Assembly: GCF_037646345.1 (NCBI RefSeq)
Contig: NZ_JBBEWR010000014.1
Location: 73,197 to 137,196 of the forward strand
Direction of reading: 5' to 3'
DNA from: Ascidiimonas aurantiaca
GTDB taxonomy: Bacteria > Bacteroidota > Bacteroidia > Flavobacteriales > Flavobacteriaceae
Length of the DNA stretch: 64,000 bases
Shown piece after piece: positions 16,785 through 25,628 of this stretch. Position 1 is the first letter of the stretch. Each line of letters opens with the position of its first letter. The position numbers were made by a program, and so were the translations under genes. Under the pieces are notes generated by a model. It made no database searches, was not told the origin of the DNA, and saw nothing but the letters and a program-made list of their open reading frames with translations.

Positions 16785-16859
16785 TCGGGGTGGCAGGATT
16801 CGAACCTGCGACCTCCGCGTCCCAAACGCGGCGCGATGACCGGGCTACGCTACACCCCG
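16785..16859 (-). tRNA. tRNA-Pro (anticodon TGG)
   Basis: A 75-base cloverleaf. The acceptor stem CGGGGTG/CACCCCG carries discriminator A, the anticodon stem is CCGCG/CGCGG with loop TTTGGGA, and the T arm is GCAGG-TTCGAAT-CCTGC. CCA is not encoded. It is downstream of tRNA-Ser in the same orientation. Confidence 0.95.
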
Positions 16860-16903
16860 AAAATGTACCTATTATCAAAGATATATGTTATCCATGAACT
16901 ATG

Positions 16904-16987
16904 CGGAGAGACTGGGACTCGAACCCAGGCGACACTTTCGCGTCGACAGATTAGCAATCTGCTCCGTTACCACTCCGGCACCTCTCC
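16904..16987 (-). tRNA. tRNA-Ser (anticodon GCT)
   Basis: An 84-base class II tRNA. The acceptor is GGAGAGG/TCTCTCC (one G-T pair) with discriminator G. The anticodon loop TTGCTAA is closed by GCAGA/TCTGT. The long variable arm GACGCGAAAGTGTC is typical of serine tRNA, and the T arm contains GTTCGAGTC. CCA is not encoded. Confidence 0.95.
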
Positions 16988-17024
16988 TTATTTTAACTGA
17001 ACGTATAATTATAAATTGCGGATG

Positions 17025-17055
17025 CAAATGTAACAGTTCGTCTGAAAGAACACAA
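17025..17055 (-). promoter_or_regulatory. Promoter of the tRNA-Ser/tRNA-Pro operon
   Basis: On the minus strand a TTG (17055-17053) is followed after 20 bases by TACATTTG (17032-17025), a good match to the Bacteroidota pattern. It lies about 38 bases upstream of the tRNA-Ser 5' end. Confidence 0.6.
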
Positions 17056-17120
17056 CTATTTTACGCTTTTTTTACTTAATTTTTTTATGAAAATGATAAC
17101 CTGCTGATACTCAAAAATGC

Positions 17121-19166
17121 CTATTCAGGATACTCTATACGCAAATGGTAAATATTAGTAAGCTTACGTTTCAATACTTTTTTAATTGCCAGTATTTCCT
17201 TAAAGGTTATATTGGCATTTTGAAATTGTTTCTCTTCTATCTGTTTATCAATAATACGTTCCACAAAAAGGTCAATTTCTTTAAAATCGGGATTCTTCAG
17301 GCTCTTAGACGCAGCCTCCACCGCATCACACATCATAAGAATTGCCGTTTCTTTAGAAAAAGGAATGGGGCCCGGATATCTAAACAGAGTTTCATCTACT
17401 TCTTCTGAAATAGTAGTTTGCTTTTTGTAAAAATAATATACCAGAGTAGTACCATGATGGGTACGGATAAAATCGATGACCCTGTCGGGCAGATTTGCCT
17501 TTTTAGCCATTTCAATCCCGTCAAGTACATGTTTAATAATTATACGGGCACTCTCTTCGGGTTCGAGTTCGTTATGCAGATTCACATTGGTAGTTTGGTT
17601 TTCTGTAAAATAGGCCGGATCATTCATTTTTCCGATATCATGATACAGCGCCCCAACTCTTACCAGCATGGCATTACCTTTTACTTCATTAGCACAGGCC
17701 TCTGCTAAGTTGGCTACCTGCAAAGAGTGGTGAAAAGTTCCTGGAGCCTTATCAGAGAGTTCTTTGAGAAGCTTTGAATTGGTATCTGATAGTTCTAGCA
17801 AGGAGATATCAGAAACAAGCCCAAAAACTTTTTCATACATATAGATCAAAGGTTGCACAAACAACGTAGCGAGTCCGTTGAGAATGAACAAGCCAAACAT
17901 AATCCAGTTTATATTGGTAATGTTCCCTTCGTGTATAATGTAGAAAGCGAAATAAGCAATAACATAGATAAGAGTGATTTGCCCTACCGAGATAAAAAGG
18001 TTGGCTCTCTTATACAATTCTGAAATAGTTTGTATGGTCACAATACCGGCTATGATTTGCAGAAATACATATTCAAAGCTATTGGGAACGATAAAACCAA
18101 GCAGTAGTACGGTTAACACATGGGTAAACAGCCCCAGGCGGGCATCAAAAAATGCTTTGAGAATTAGTGGAAGTATGCAAAGGGGTACTACATACACATA
18201 TGCTACATTATATTTGAGCACGAGAGTGGTTAAAAAGATCATCACCACTACGTTGAAAAAAATAAAAGTTACTTTGGTATTATGCGCATAAATGGCCGGT
18301 CTGTACTTTTTGAGGAACAACAGGAGCATGAGCAATGCCAGAGCTACGAGTATGATATAACCAAAAACGATCCATCCGTAGTTTTGATCGTTCCACAATT
18401 GCGACTGGTACTCTTTTTTGAGAGAGGCAAGCATATTTAACCGTTCGCCCTCTACTACTTCTCCTTTTGCAATAATGAGCTTTCCTTTATCTACATTTCC
18501 CCGGGTAAGCGGAATTTTTTCCAACTCGTCTTTAAGGGTACGCTCAGTCAGGTTTTCATTGTAGGTCACGTTGGTCTTCACCTTATCAAAAAACAGATTG
18601 TAAAACCGTTCTGAAAACCGCTGTTCCCTGGAATCGGCCAGACGATCCTCAATAAAAGACTGTAATTGCTGAGCTTTAAAGAGCCTGCCAAAAGTAATAG
18701 TACGCTGCTCATTATTTTGAACTATATGAATGAGTTGGTCGTCTCTATAAGCATCGGTAGCATTTATGACCCCATAGGCATATATATCTTCTAGTAACTG
18801 ATTTCCGGTTTTGTAAAGCCGAGTGACGAGATAGGGTTCTTCTACATCATTAAAGTAGGCTGAAAAACTGGTTTCGTACTCGTCAAATACACCGGCAGCA
18901 ATCTCCGTATCATAAGAAAAATAAGGAATGTGCCCATTAATAATTTCCTGTTTCTCCTGTTCCAGGTCATCAACATCTTTAAAAAGCACAAAATCAAACG
19001 GTGCATAGAGGTTTTCATATTGCCACGGTTTGCCTTTTTGGAACTCGTATTTAAATTTTCCGCCTTTGGGAAACAAATACACAATAAGAATAGTAGCAGC
19101 AATAAATAAAAAAGCTTTATAAATTAACGACTGATTTTTATATAGTGTATCTGGTGAAAGGCGCAT
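17121..19166 (-). CDS. PgpH-type 7TM-HD phosphohydrolase (probable c-di-AMP phosphodiesterase)
   Basis: A 681-residue membrane protein. It has an N-terminal helix (residues about 14-32), a large extracytoplasmic domain of the 7TMR-HDED type (about 35-265), seven hydrophobic helices (about 268-460), and a cytoplasmic HD domain. Metal ligands are visible: H in GTFHHSLQVANLAE, HD in GALYHDIGKM, and HH in RTHHGTTLVYYF. This layout matches Listeria PgpH and Bacillus YqfF, which degrade c-di-AMP. That second messenger controls turgor, potassium uptake and wall stress. It is transcribed alone, divergent from the thiolase gene. The cyclase that would make c-di-AMP is not in the window. Confidence 0.9.
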   Translation of the reverse strand: MRLSPDTLYKNQSLIYKAFLFIAATILIVYLFPKGGKFKYEFQKGKPWQYENLYAPFDFVLFKDVDDLEQEKQEIINGHIPYFSYDTEIAAGVFDEYETSFSAYFNDVEEPYLVTRLYKTGNQLLEDIYAYGVINATDAYRDDQLIHIVQNNEQRTITFGRLFKAQQLQSFIEDRLADSREQRFSERFYNLFFDKVKTNVTYNENLTERTLKDELEKIPLTRGNVDKGKLIIAKGEVVEGERLNMLASLKKEYQSQLWNDQNYGWIVFGYIILVALALLMLLLFLKKYRPAIYAHNTKVTFIFFNVVVMIFLTTLVLKYNVAYVYVVPLCILPLILKAFFDARLGLFTHVLTVLLLGFIVPNSFEYVFLQIIAGIVTIQTISELYKRANLFISVGQITLIYVIAYFAFYIIHEGNITNINWIMFGLFILNGLATLFVQPLIYMYEKVFGLVSDISLLELSDTNSKLLKELSDKAPGTFHHSLQVANLAEACANEVKGNAMLVRVGALYHDIGKMNDPAYFTENQTTNVNLHNELEPEESARIIIKHVLDGIEMAKKANLPDRVIDFIRTHHGTTLVYYFYKKQTTISEEVDETLFRYPGPIPFSKETAILMMCDAVEAASKSLKNPDFKEIDLFVERIIDKQIEEKQFQNANITFKEILAIKKVLKRKLTNIYHLRIEYPE

Positions 19167-19291
19167 TCTATTTTTGTGACTAATTCTTCAAATGTAGCAA
19201 AAAATACCATGAAAAAGGATGTAAGTTAAATGGTTTAAGTATATGAATATCCTTTTAAATTAATTAATTTCGCAACACAAAAAACAGAATT

Positions 19292-20470
19292 ATGTCTAAT
19301 AAAGTAGTTATAGTTTCAGCAGCAAGAACCCCTATTGGAAGTTTTATGGGAGCCCTTTCCGGTATTCCGGCCCCCAGACTTGGGGCCATTGCCATAAAAG
19401 GCGCTCTTGAAAAAATAAACCTGGACCCCACTCTGGTAAATGAAGTACTTATGGGAAATGTGGTACAGGCTGGCGAAGGCCAGGCACCTGCCAGACAGGC
19501 AGCTATATATGCCGGCATACCCGATACGGTACCCTGCACTACGGTAAACAAAGTATGTGCCAGTGGTATGAAAGCGGTAATGCAGGGAGCACAGGCTATT
19601 GCCCTGGGTGATGCAGAGATTGTAGTGGCCGGAGGTATGGAAAATATGAGCCTTATTCCGCATTATGTACATTTGAGAAAAGGTACCAAATTTGGCCCGG
19701 CCGGTCTAACAGATGGTATGCAAAAAGACGGTTTGGTAGATGCGTATGATGAAAATGCTATGGGCGTTTGTGCTGATCTGTGCGCTACAGAACATAACTT
19801 CTCCAGAGAAGAACAGGATGCATTTGCCATCCAGTCCTACAAAAGATCTGCAGATGCCTGGGCCAGTGGCAAATTTGCGAATGAGGTAGTGCCTGTTTCC
19901 GTACCTCAACGAAAAGGAGATCCTGTTATAGTTACGGAAGATGAAGAATACAAAAATGTGATCCTTGAGAAAATACCCTCACTACGGCCAGCCTTTACAA
20001 AAGATGGTACGGTTACAGCTGCCAATGCTTCTACTATTAATGACGGAGCAGGAGCGGTTGTGCTGATGAGCGAAACCAAAGCTAAAGAAATGGGCATTTA
20101 CCCTCTGGCTGTAATCACAGCTTATGCCGATGCTGCCCAGGAACCCAAATGGTTTACAACAGCCCCGGCAAAAGCATTACCCAAAGCGCTCGCCAAAGCA
20201 GGTATTACGCTGGATGATGTTGACTTTTTTGAATTCAATGAGGCTTTCTCTGTAGTAGGACTTGCCAATATGAAATTACTTGGGCTAACAGATAAAAATG
20301 TAAATGTAAATGGTGGTGCGGTATCTTTAGGACATCCTCTGGGATGTTCAGGCGTACGGATACTCATTACACTTTTGAGCGTTTTACAGCAAAATGATGC
20401 CAAAACCGGTGCGGCTGCTATTTGTAACGGTGGTGGTGGTGCCTCTGCTATCATTGTTGAGCGTGTTTAA
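19292..20470 (+). CDS. Acetyl-CoA C-acetyltransferase (thiolase)
   Basis: A 392-residue thiolase of normal length. The acyl-accepting nucleophile is Cys89 (TTVNKVCASGMKAV). The active-site loops NEAFSVV, GHPLGCSGVRI (catalytic His) and CNGGGGASA (second Cys) are intact. It condenses or cleaves acetoacetyl-CoA with CoA; the biosynthetic type, like AtoB/PhaA, seems more likely than the long-chain beta-oxidation type because no FadB partner is adjacent. The NlpC/P60 gene starts 23 bp downstream on the same strand, so they may share a transcript, though no functional link is evident. Confidence 0.93.
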   Translation: MSNKVVIVSAARTPIGSFMGALSGIPAPRLGAIAIKGALEKINLDPTLVNEVLMGNVVQAGEGQAPARQAAIYAGIPDTVPCTTVNKVCASGMKAVMQGAQAIALGDAEIVVAGGMENMSLIPHYVHLRKGTKFGPAGLTDGMQKDGLVDAYDENAMGVCADLCATEHNFSREEQDAFAIQSYKRSADAWASGKFANEVVPVSVPQRKGDPVIVTEDEEYKNVILEKIPSLRPAFTKDGTVTAANASTINDGAGAVVLMSETKAKEMGIYPLAVITAYADAAQEPKWFTTAPAKALPKALAKAGITLDDVDFFEFNEAFSVVGLANMKLLGLTDKNVNVNGGAVSLGHPLGCSGVRILITLLSVLQQNDAKTGAAAICNGGGGASAIIVERV

Positions 20471-20493
20471 CCTTTACGACCCCCTCTAAGTTA

Positions 20494-21243
20494 ATGCAGT
20501 ACGGCGTTTGTAACTTAAGTACGATCTCTATTAGGTCACAACCTGTTGATACGTCAGAACAGGTATCACAATTGTTGTTTGGCGAACACTTTAAAGTGCT
20601 TGAACAACGAAAATACTGGAGTTATATAAGGCATGCATTTGATAAGTGTGAAGGGTGGATAAACAACCGGCAGTTAATACTTATCACCGAAGACGTCTTT
20701 AAAAAACTGGATGCGGAAGAAACCCTGCTTTCAGATAATCTGGTGGATTATGTATCAGATGGCATCAACCTCATTCCTATAGTGCTGGGTTCTCATATTA
20801 ATGCTACCCGTGTATTAAACTTTGATTTTGAGGGGAATGTAAGACAGGGAGTAAAAAACCGGGAAGAAGTGATACAATCTGCCTTGTTTTATCTCAATAC
20901 ACCCTATTGCTGGGGAGGAAGAAGCCCTTTTGGTATGGATTGTTCCGGATTTACGCAAATGGTGTATAAACTTAATGGTTATAAGCTTTTAAGAGATGCA
21001 GAACAACAGGCTACACAGGGTGAACCTTTAAGTTTTATAGAGGAAAGTGAACAGGGAGACCTGGCTTTTTTTGATAACGACGAAGGAAAGATCATTCATG
21101 TAGGTATAATTATGAAAGATAATTACCTGATCCATTCACATGGAAAAGTACGAATAGACCGTATTGATCATACCGGTATTTTTAATACTGAAATGGGCCT
21201 GTACTCGCATAAACTAAGAGTAATTAAGAGAATTATCCCCTAA
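20494..21243 (+). CDS. C40 (NlpC/P60) peptidase with N-terminal SH3-like domain
   Basis: A 249-residue protein. Residues 1-65 form a bacterial SH3-like domain (ISIRSQPVDTSEQVSQLLFGE, WINNRQL). A second SH3-like region may occupy residues 75-120. The NlpC/P60 domain holds Cys150 in GMDCSGF, His202 in IIHVGI and His214 in YLIHSHG. Such enzymes cleave D-Glu-meso-diaminopimelate bonds in peptidoglycan or its fragments. There is no signal peptide, so it probably recycles murein peptides in the cytoplasm, as related dipeptidyl-peptidase VI enzymes do. It ends at a clear terminator. Confidence 0.9.
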   Translation: MQYGVCNLSTISIRSQPVDTSEQVSQLLFGEHFKVLEQRKYWSYIRHAFDKCEGWINNRQLILITEDVFKKLDAEETLLSDNLVDYVSDGINLIPIVLGSHINATRVLNFDFEGNVRQGVKNREEVIQSALFYLNTPYCWGGRSPFGMDCSGFTQMVYKLNGYKLLRDAEQQATQGEPLSFIEESEQGDLAFFDNDEGKIIHVGIIMKDNYLIHSHGKVRIDRIDHTGIFNTEMGLYSHKLRVIKRIIP

Positions 21244-21289
21244 ATTTAATTACGGACAGATTAACTATTAAACAATGGTTACTGTAAAT

Positions 21290-21318
21290 AAAAATCCCGG
21301 TCAATGACCGGGATTTTT
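21290..21318. terminator. Bidirectional terminator
   Basis: A 14-bp perfect stem AAAAATCCCGGTCA / TGACCGGGATTTTT around one unpaired base, with A and T runs on both sides. It separates the rightward NlpC/P60 gene from the leftward TPR gene. Confidence 0.9.
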
Positions 21319-21344
21319 AATATTATTAAGCTTTAAACAGTATA

Positions 21345-22622
21345 TTATTGTTCAAGAGCACTCAGTTTTGCTTTTAACTCTTTGTATTTCTCTGTTTCAC
21401 CTATAGTACCATAAATATTAACCAGGGTTTTGGTAGCATCCACATGGTTGGGATCTATAGAAAGTAGTTTTTCCAGATAAGGTACTGCAGAAAGGTAAAG
21501 TTCTTCTCTTTTCTTTTTCAGTTCTTCATAACGCACATTATCGGCCCTGCTGGTACCAAGACTGTTCATTTCTTCAACAATGCTTTTTTCCTGCTCCAGC
21601 GTAAGTGCTGCGAGGTTAAGATAGCTATCTTTATAGTTAGGATCTACTTCTAAAGATTTTTCATAGTACTTACGTGCCCCTTCGGTATCTCCCTGATCGG
21701 CAGCAATGACTCCCAGATTAAAAAACAGAGCCGGATTGTCTGGATTTCTTCTGGCTGCCTCCTCCATAACAATCTTATATTGATCTTTCTGACCGTTCTT
21801 GATATACAGGTTGGCTTCGGTTAAAAGAAGATCTACATCATCCGGATTAGAGGCTCTCGCTTCTTTTACAGCAGCAATGGCTTCGTCGGTTTTTCCCTGC
21901 TGTGTATAAATAAGTGCAATATTCTTTACGATTTCAGGTAGTCTTGAAGCGGTTTCTTCTTCTCTGAAGTTTGAATATTCCTTAGACTTTTTATACAGGT
22001 CATATTCTGTCTTTGATACTTCTGATTCTTTTCCTGTGGCTACTTCGGTAACATAGTACTTTGTAGTAATCCCGGTATATCCAATATCTTTTAATTCCTG
22101 ATACCGCAACAAGGCTGTATCATAATCTCCGCTACTTACCGCAGTGGTGGCGGCAAAGTAAAGATAATCAGTATTCTCTTTGTTTAGCTGGTAAGCCATG
22201 TACAGCTTTTTACCTGCTACCTCATAACTTTCATTTTTATTGGCCTCTATGGCTTCATTCACCAGGTCCACACCAATTTGGTTTAATGCTTCCTGGGCTG
22301 CATCTGAAGAACGTTTTTTACCCATGTTCTCTTCCAGTGCAATTACTTCTTTATAAGCACTGACAGCTTTTTCATATGAAGCGTCGGTCTCCAGGCCTTT
22401 GGCGGCCATATCCTTGTACAACTGCCCTTTTAACATATGGTACTGTACCTGATATTTAATATCAGCTCCGGCAATCATAGGTTCCGCACTTTGAAGAGCT
22501 GTTTTTGCTGCAGCATTATCACCGGTTTTCAACGCTTTTTCTGCAGCTTTTAATTCAGTTTTCTGCGCAAATGTAACGGTAGTACATATAAGAGCCGAAA
22601 AGATCAAAAATTGTTTTCTCAT
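21345..22622 (-). CDS. Exported tetratricopeptide-repeat protein
   Basis: A 425-residue protein read from MRKQFLIFSALICTTVTFAQ, a signal peptide with a likely cut after FAQ; an upstream start at 22634 would add four residues. It has several TPR units, including GKTDEAIAAVKEARASNPDDVDLLLTEA-type repeats and a final pair around ARKYYEKSLEVDPNY and YLEKLLSIDPNHVDATKTLV. TPRs make protein-protein scaffolds; the location is periplasmic or membrane-associated. It is 47 bp downstream of gyrA on the same strand and may be co-transcribed. No specific role can be assigned. Confidence 0.85.
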   Translation of the reverse strand: MRKQFLIFSALICTTVTFAQKTELKAAEKALKTGDNAAAKTALQSAEPMIAGADIKYQVQYHMLKGQLYKDMAAKGLETDASYEKAVSAYKEVIALEENMGKKRSSDAAQEALNQIGVDLVNEAIEANKNESYEVAGKKLYMAYQLNKENTDYLYFAATTAVSSGDYDTALLRYQELKDIGYTGITTKYYVTEVATGKESEVSKTEYDLYKKSKEYSNFREEETASRLPEIVKNIALIYTQQGKTDEAIAAVKEARASNPDDVDLLLTEANLYIKNGQKDQYKIVMEEAARRNPDNPALFFNLGVIAADQGDTEGARKYYEKSLEVDPNYKDSYLNLAALTLEQEKSIVEEMNSLGTSRADNVRYEELKKKREELYLSAVPYLEKLLSIDPNHVDATKTLVNIYGTIGETEKYKELKAKLSALEQ

Positions 22623-22669
22623 GGTCTCAATCATTTATTTTTTTTCAAAATTACACATTTCATCACTAC

Positions 22670-25189
22670 TTAATCAATAGTTGTGCCATTATTTTCATCT
22701 TCTATATCTTCATCTATCTCAGTTTCTTCTTCACGCATCACCTTTGCTACCGCAGCTATAGAGTCATCTCCTTTTATATTGATCAGTCGTACTCCCTGGG
22801 TGGCACGCCCCATTACTCTGAGATTTTCTACAGTAAGGCGAATTGCTATTCCCGATTTGTTTATGATCATTAGATCATCTGAATCGGTTACGCTTTTTAT
22901 GGCAACAAGATTTCCGGTTTTTTCGGTTATGGATATAGTCTTAACTCCTTTACCTCCCCGGTTGGTAATACGATAAATGGCTTCTCCGTCTTCCGGATCA
23001 TCAATGTAGGTACGTTTTCCAAAACCGTTTTCAGAAACCACTAATACGGTTTCTTCTTTGGGGTTTTCAATAGCTATCATACCAATTACCTCATCTTTAT
23101 CATCAGCAAGGGTTATTCCTCTTACTCCGGAAGCATTTCTTCCCATAGGCCTGGTCTTCTCTTCTTCAAACCGAATGGCCTTACCTGATTTTACAGCAAG
23201 CATCACCTGGCTTTTACCAGTAGTGAGTCTTGCTTCAAGCAACTCATCGTCTTCACGTATGGTAATGGCATTTATACCGTTTTGGCGAGGTCTTGAGTAC
23301 TGCTCTAACGGTGTTTTCTTAACCACTCCTTTTTTGGTAGCCATAATTACATAATGATTATTTATGTATTCCTCATCTTTAAGATCCTTGGTACAAATAA
23401 AGGCTTTCACTTTATCGTCCTGTGCTATATTAATAAGGTTCTGTATGGCACGGCCTTTAGAGGCTTTGCTACCTTCGGGAATTTCATATACCCGCATCCA
23501 GAAACATTTTCCTTTTTGGGTAAAAAACAGCATATACTGGTGGTTGGTACCTACAAACAAATGCTCCAGAAAGTCTTCATTACGAGTAGCTGAGCCTTTT
23601 TGCCCCACCCCTCCTCTGTTCTGTATTTTATATTCTGAAAGTGGTGTGCGTTTTATATAACCGGCATGCGAAATAGTGATCACTACCTGTTCGTCAGGTA
23701 TCATATCCTCAATACTCAAGTCACCTCCGGAATATTCTATGATAGATCGCCTTTCATCGCCGTATTTTGATTTAACTTCCAGCAACTCTTCTTTTATGAT
23801 TTCCATTCTGCGTTCTTTTCTGGCAAGAATGTCTTTCAGATCTTCAATAAGTTTCTTGATGTCTTCATACTCAGCACGTAATTTATCCTGCTCCAGTCCG
23901 GTAAGCTGACGCAAGCGCATTTCTACAATAGCACGAGCCTGTATTTCTGTAAGGGAAAAACGTTCTATTAATTTTTCCCGTGCTTCTTCAGCATTGGCCG
24001 ATGCCCGGATAAGTGCAATTACCTCATCTATATTATCTGAAGCTATAATGAGCCCTTCAAGAATATGTGCACGCTCTTCGGCTTTTTTCAATTCAAATTC
24101 GGTACGTCTTACCACAACTTCGTGACGATGATCTACAAAATGTACGATCATATCCCTTAAATTGAGTAATTGCGGACGCCCTTTTACCAGCGCTATATTG
24201 TTTACACTAAAAGAGGACTGTAGCGCAGTATATTTATACAGTGTATTAAGAACTATATTAGGTATCGCATCACGTTTGAGGATATAGACAATACGCATCC
24301 CATTACGGTCTGACTCGTCACGAATGGTAGCTATTCCTTCAATTTTTTTATCATTGACAAAATCGGCGGTTTTCTTGATCATTTCCGCCTTATTCACCTG
24401 ATACGGGATTTCGGTAACTACAATGGCTTCACGCCCACCTACTTCTTCTACATTGGCTTTGGCCCGCATTACGATCCTGCCACGGCCTGTTTTAAAGGCT
24501 TCACGAACCCCTTCATATCCATATATAGTACCTCCGGTTGGGAAATCCGGTGCTTTTATATGTTGAATGAGTTCATCTATTTCAATAGTATTATCTTCTA
24601 TATAAGCTACCGTACCATCTACCACTTCACTCAAATTATGAGGTGGCATATTGGTAGCCATACCTACGGCTATTCCGGAAGCTCCGTTTACCAGCAAATT
24701 GGGTACCCGGGTGGGTAAAACGGTAGGTTCTTTAAGTGTATCGTCAAAATTAAGTTGATGATCTACCGTATCTTTTTCAATATCTGCCAACATGTCTTCA
24801 GATATTTTCTGCATACGGGCTTCGGTATAACGCATGGCTGCCGGACTGTCTCCGTCTATCGAACCGAAATTACCCTGTCCGTCAACAAGTAAATATCGTA
24901 AGCTCCATTCCTGAGCCATCCGTACCATTGTATCATAAACAGAAGTGTCTCCGTGAGGGTGGTATTTACCTAGAACTTCCCCCACAATTCTGGCGGATTT
25001 TTTGTAGGCTCTGTTACTGAGAACGCCTAATTCATACATCCCGAAAAGAACCCTGCGATGTACGGGTTTCAAGCCGTCACGAACATCGGGTAAGGCCCGG
25101 GATACAATCACCGACATTGAATAGTCAATGTAGGCCGATTTCATTTCATCTTCAATATTAATAGGAATCAGTTTTTCTCCTTCTGCCAT
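22670..25189 (-). CDS. gyrA: DNA gyrase subunit A
   Basis: An 839-residue type IIA topoisomerase subunit. The active-site tyrosine that joins to DNA is Tyr121 (AAMRYTEARM). The quinolone-determining region reads HPHGDTSVYD; the residue aligned with E. coli Ser83 is Thr82. The C-terminal beta-pinwheel carries the GyrA box (QNRGGVGQKG), which sets it apart from ParC. The tail is highly acidic (EEETEIDEDIEDENN), as often in GyrA. With GyrB it introduces negative supercoils using ATP. It is divergent from clpC. Confidence 0.97.
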   Translation of the reverse strand: MAEGEKLIPINIEDEMKSAYIDYSMSVIVSRALPDVRDGLKPVHRRVLFGMYELGVLSNRAYKKSARIVGEVLGKYHPHGDTSVYDTMVRMAQEWSLRYLLVDGQGNFGSIDGDSPAAMRYTEARMQKISEDMLADIEKDTVDHQLNFDDTLKEPTVLPTRVPNLLVNGASGIAVGMATNMPPHNLSEVVDGTVAYIEDNTIEIDELIQHIKAPDFPTGGTIYGYEGVREAFKTGRGRIVMRAKANVEEVGGREAIVVTEIPYQVNKAEMIKKTADFVNDKKIEGIATIRDESDRNGMRIVYILKRDAIPNIVLNTLYKYTALQSSFSVNNIALVKGRPQLLNLRDMIVHFVDHRHEVVVRRTEFELKKAEERAHILEGLIIASDNIDEVIALIRASANAEEAREKLIERFSLTEIQARAIVEMRLRQLTGLEQDKLRAEYEDIKKLIEDLKDILARKERRMEIIKEELLEVKSKYGDERRSIIEYSGGDLSIEDMIPDEQVVITISHAGYIKRTPLSEYKIQNRGGVGQKGSATRNEDFLEHLFVGTNHQYMLFFTQKGKCFWMRVYEIPEGSKASKGRAIQNLINIAQDDKVKAFICTKDLKDEEYINNHYVIMATKKGVVKKTPLEQYSRPRQNGINAITIREDDELLEARLTTGKSQVMLAVKSGKAIRFEEEKTRPMGRNASGVRGITLADDKDEVIGMIAIENPKEETVLVVSENGFGKRTYIDDPEDGEAIYRITNRGGKGVKTISITEKTGNLVAIKSVTDSDDLMIINKSGIAIRLTVENLRVMGRATQGVRLINIKGDDSIAAVAKVMREEETEIDEDIEDENNGTTID

Positions 25190-25628
25190 ATTAAAAACTT
25201 TAATTATTGGGTGCTTTTACAAATCGAGCCAATATACGTAAATTATCTACTTTCAAAAGTTTTTTATCAGGCATTTTTAATGTTTTTATTAACAAAAATA
25301 AGTGCCTAAAACCCCCATAGAAAAAGGCTTTGCAGGAATTGACCTTCTTGTAAGCTATACCTTAAACAGGGATCTGTAAGGTTACTTGTTACTACCTGAC
25401 AAATTTTCATAAAAAGACCATAACACTCCCGTTAACCTACTTATTTAACAGACTAACGGTAAAATCATACCCCATGTAGTATGAATATTGAAACTGGCAC
25501 AAATATTGAACAGTATATTTTGATGGCTTTTCCAAAGAGGTTTTAAAGAGCTGTTAGTTAATTTTAAGTTCAATTTTTGAACGGTTAGCTTGTTTTTACT
25601 ATTTTTAGATACTGAAAGGATAGAATAT
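25190..25628. other. Intergenic region between gyrA and clpC
   Basis: About 440 bp between two divergent housekeeping genes must contain both promoters. On the minus strand a TTTG followed by TATATTGG near 25230 resembles a gyrA promoter with one mismatch. On the plus strand a TTTTTG near 25577 with TATTTTTAG about 20 bases later is an imperfect candidate for clpC. No small gene or strong hairpin was found. Confidence 0.35.

Noticed and set aside
22670..25189. Alternative assignment of the topoisomerase subunit as ParC
   Set aside because: The GyrA box (QNRGGVGQKG) and the acidic C-terminal tail fit GyrA.
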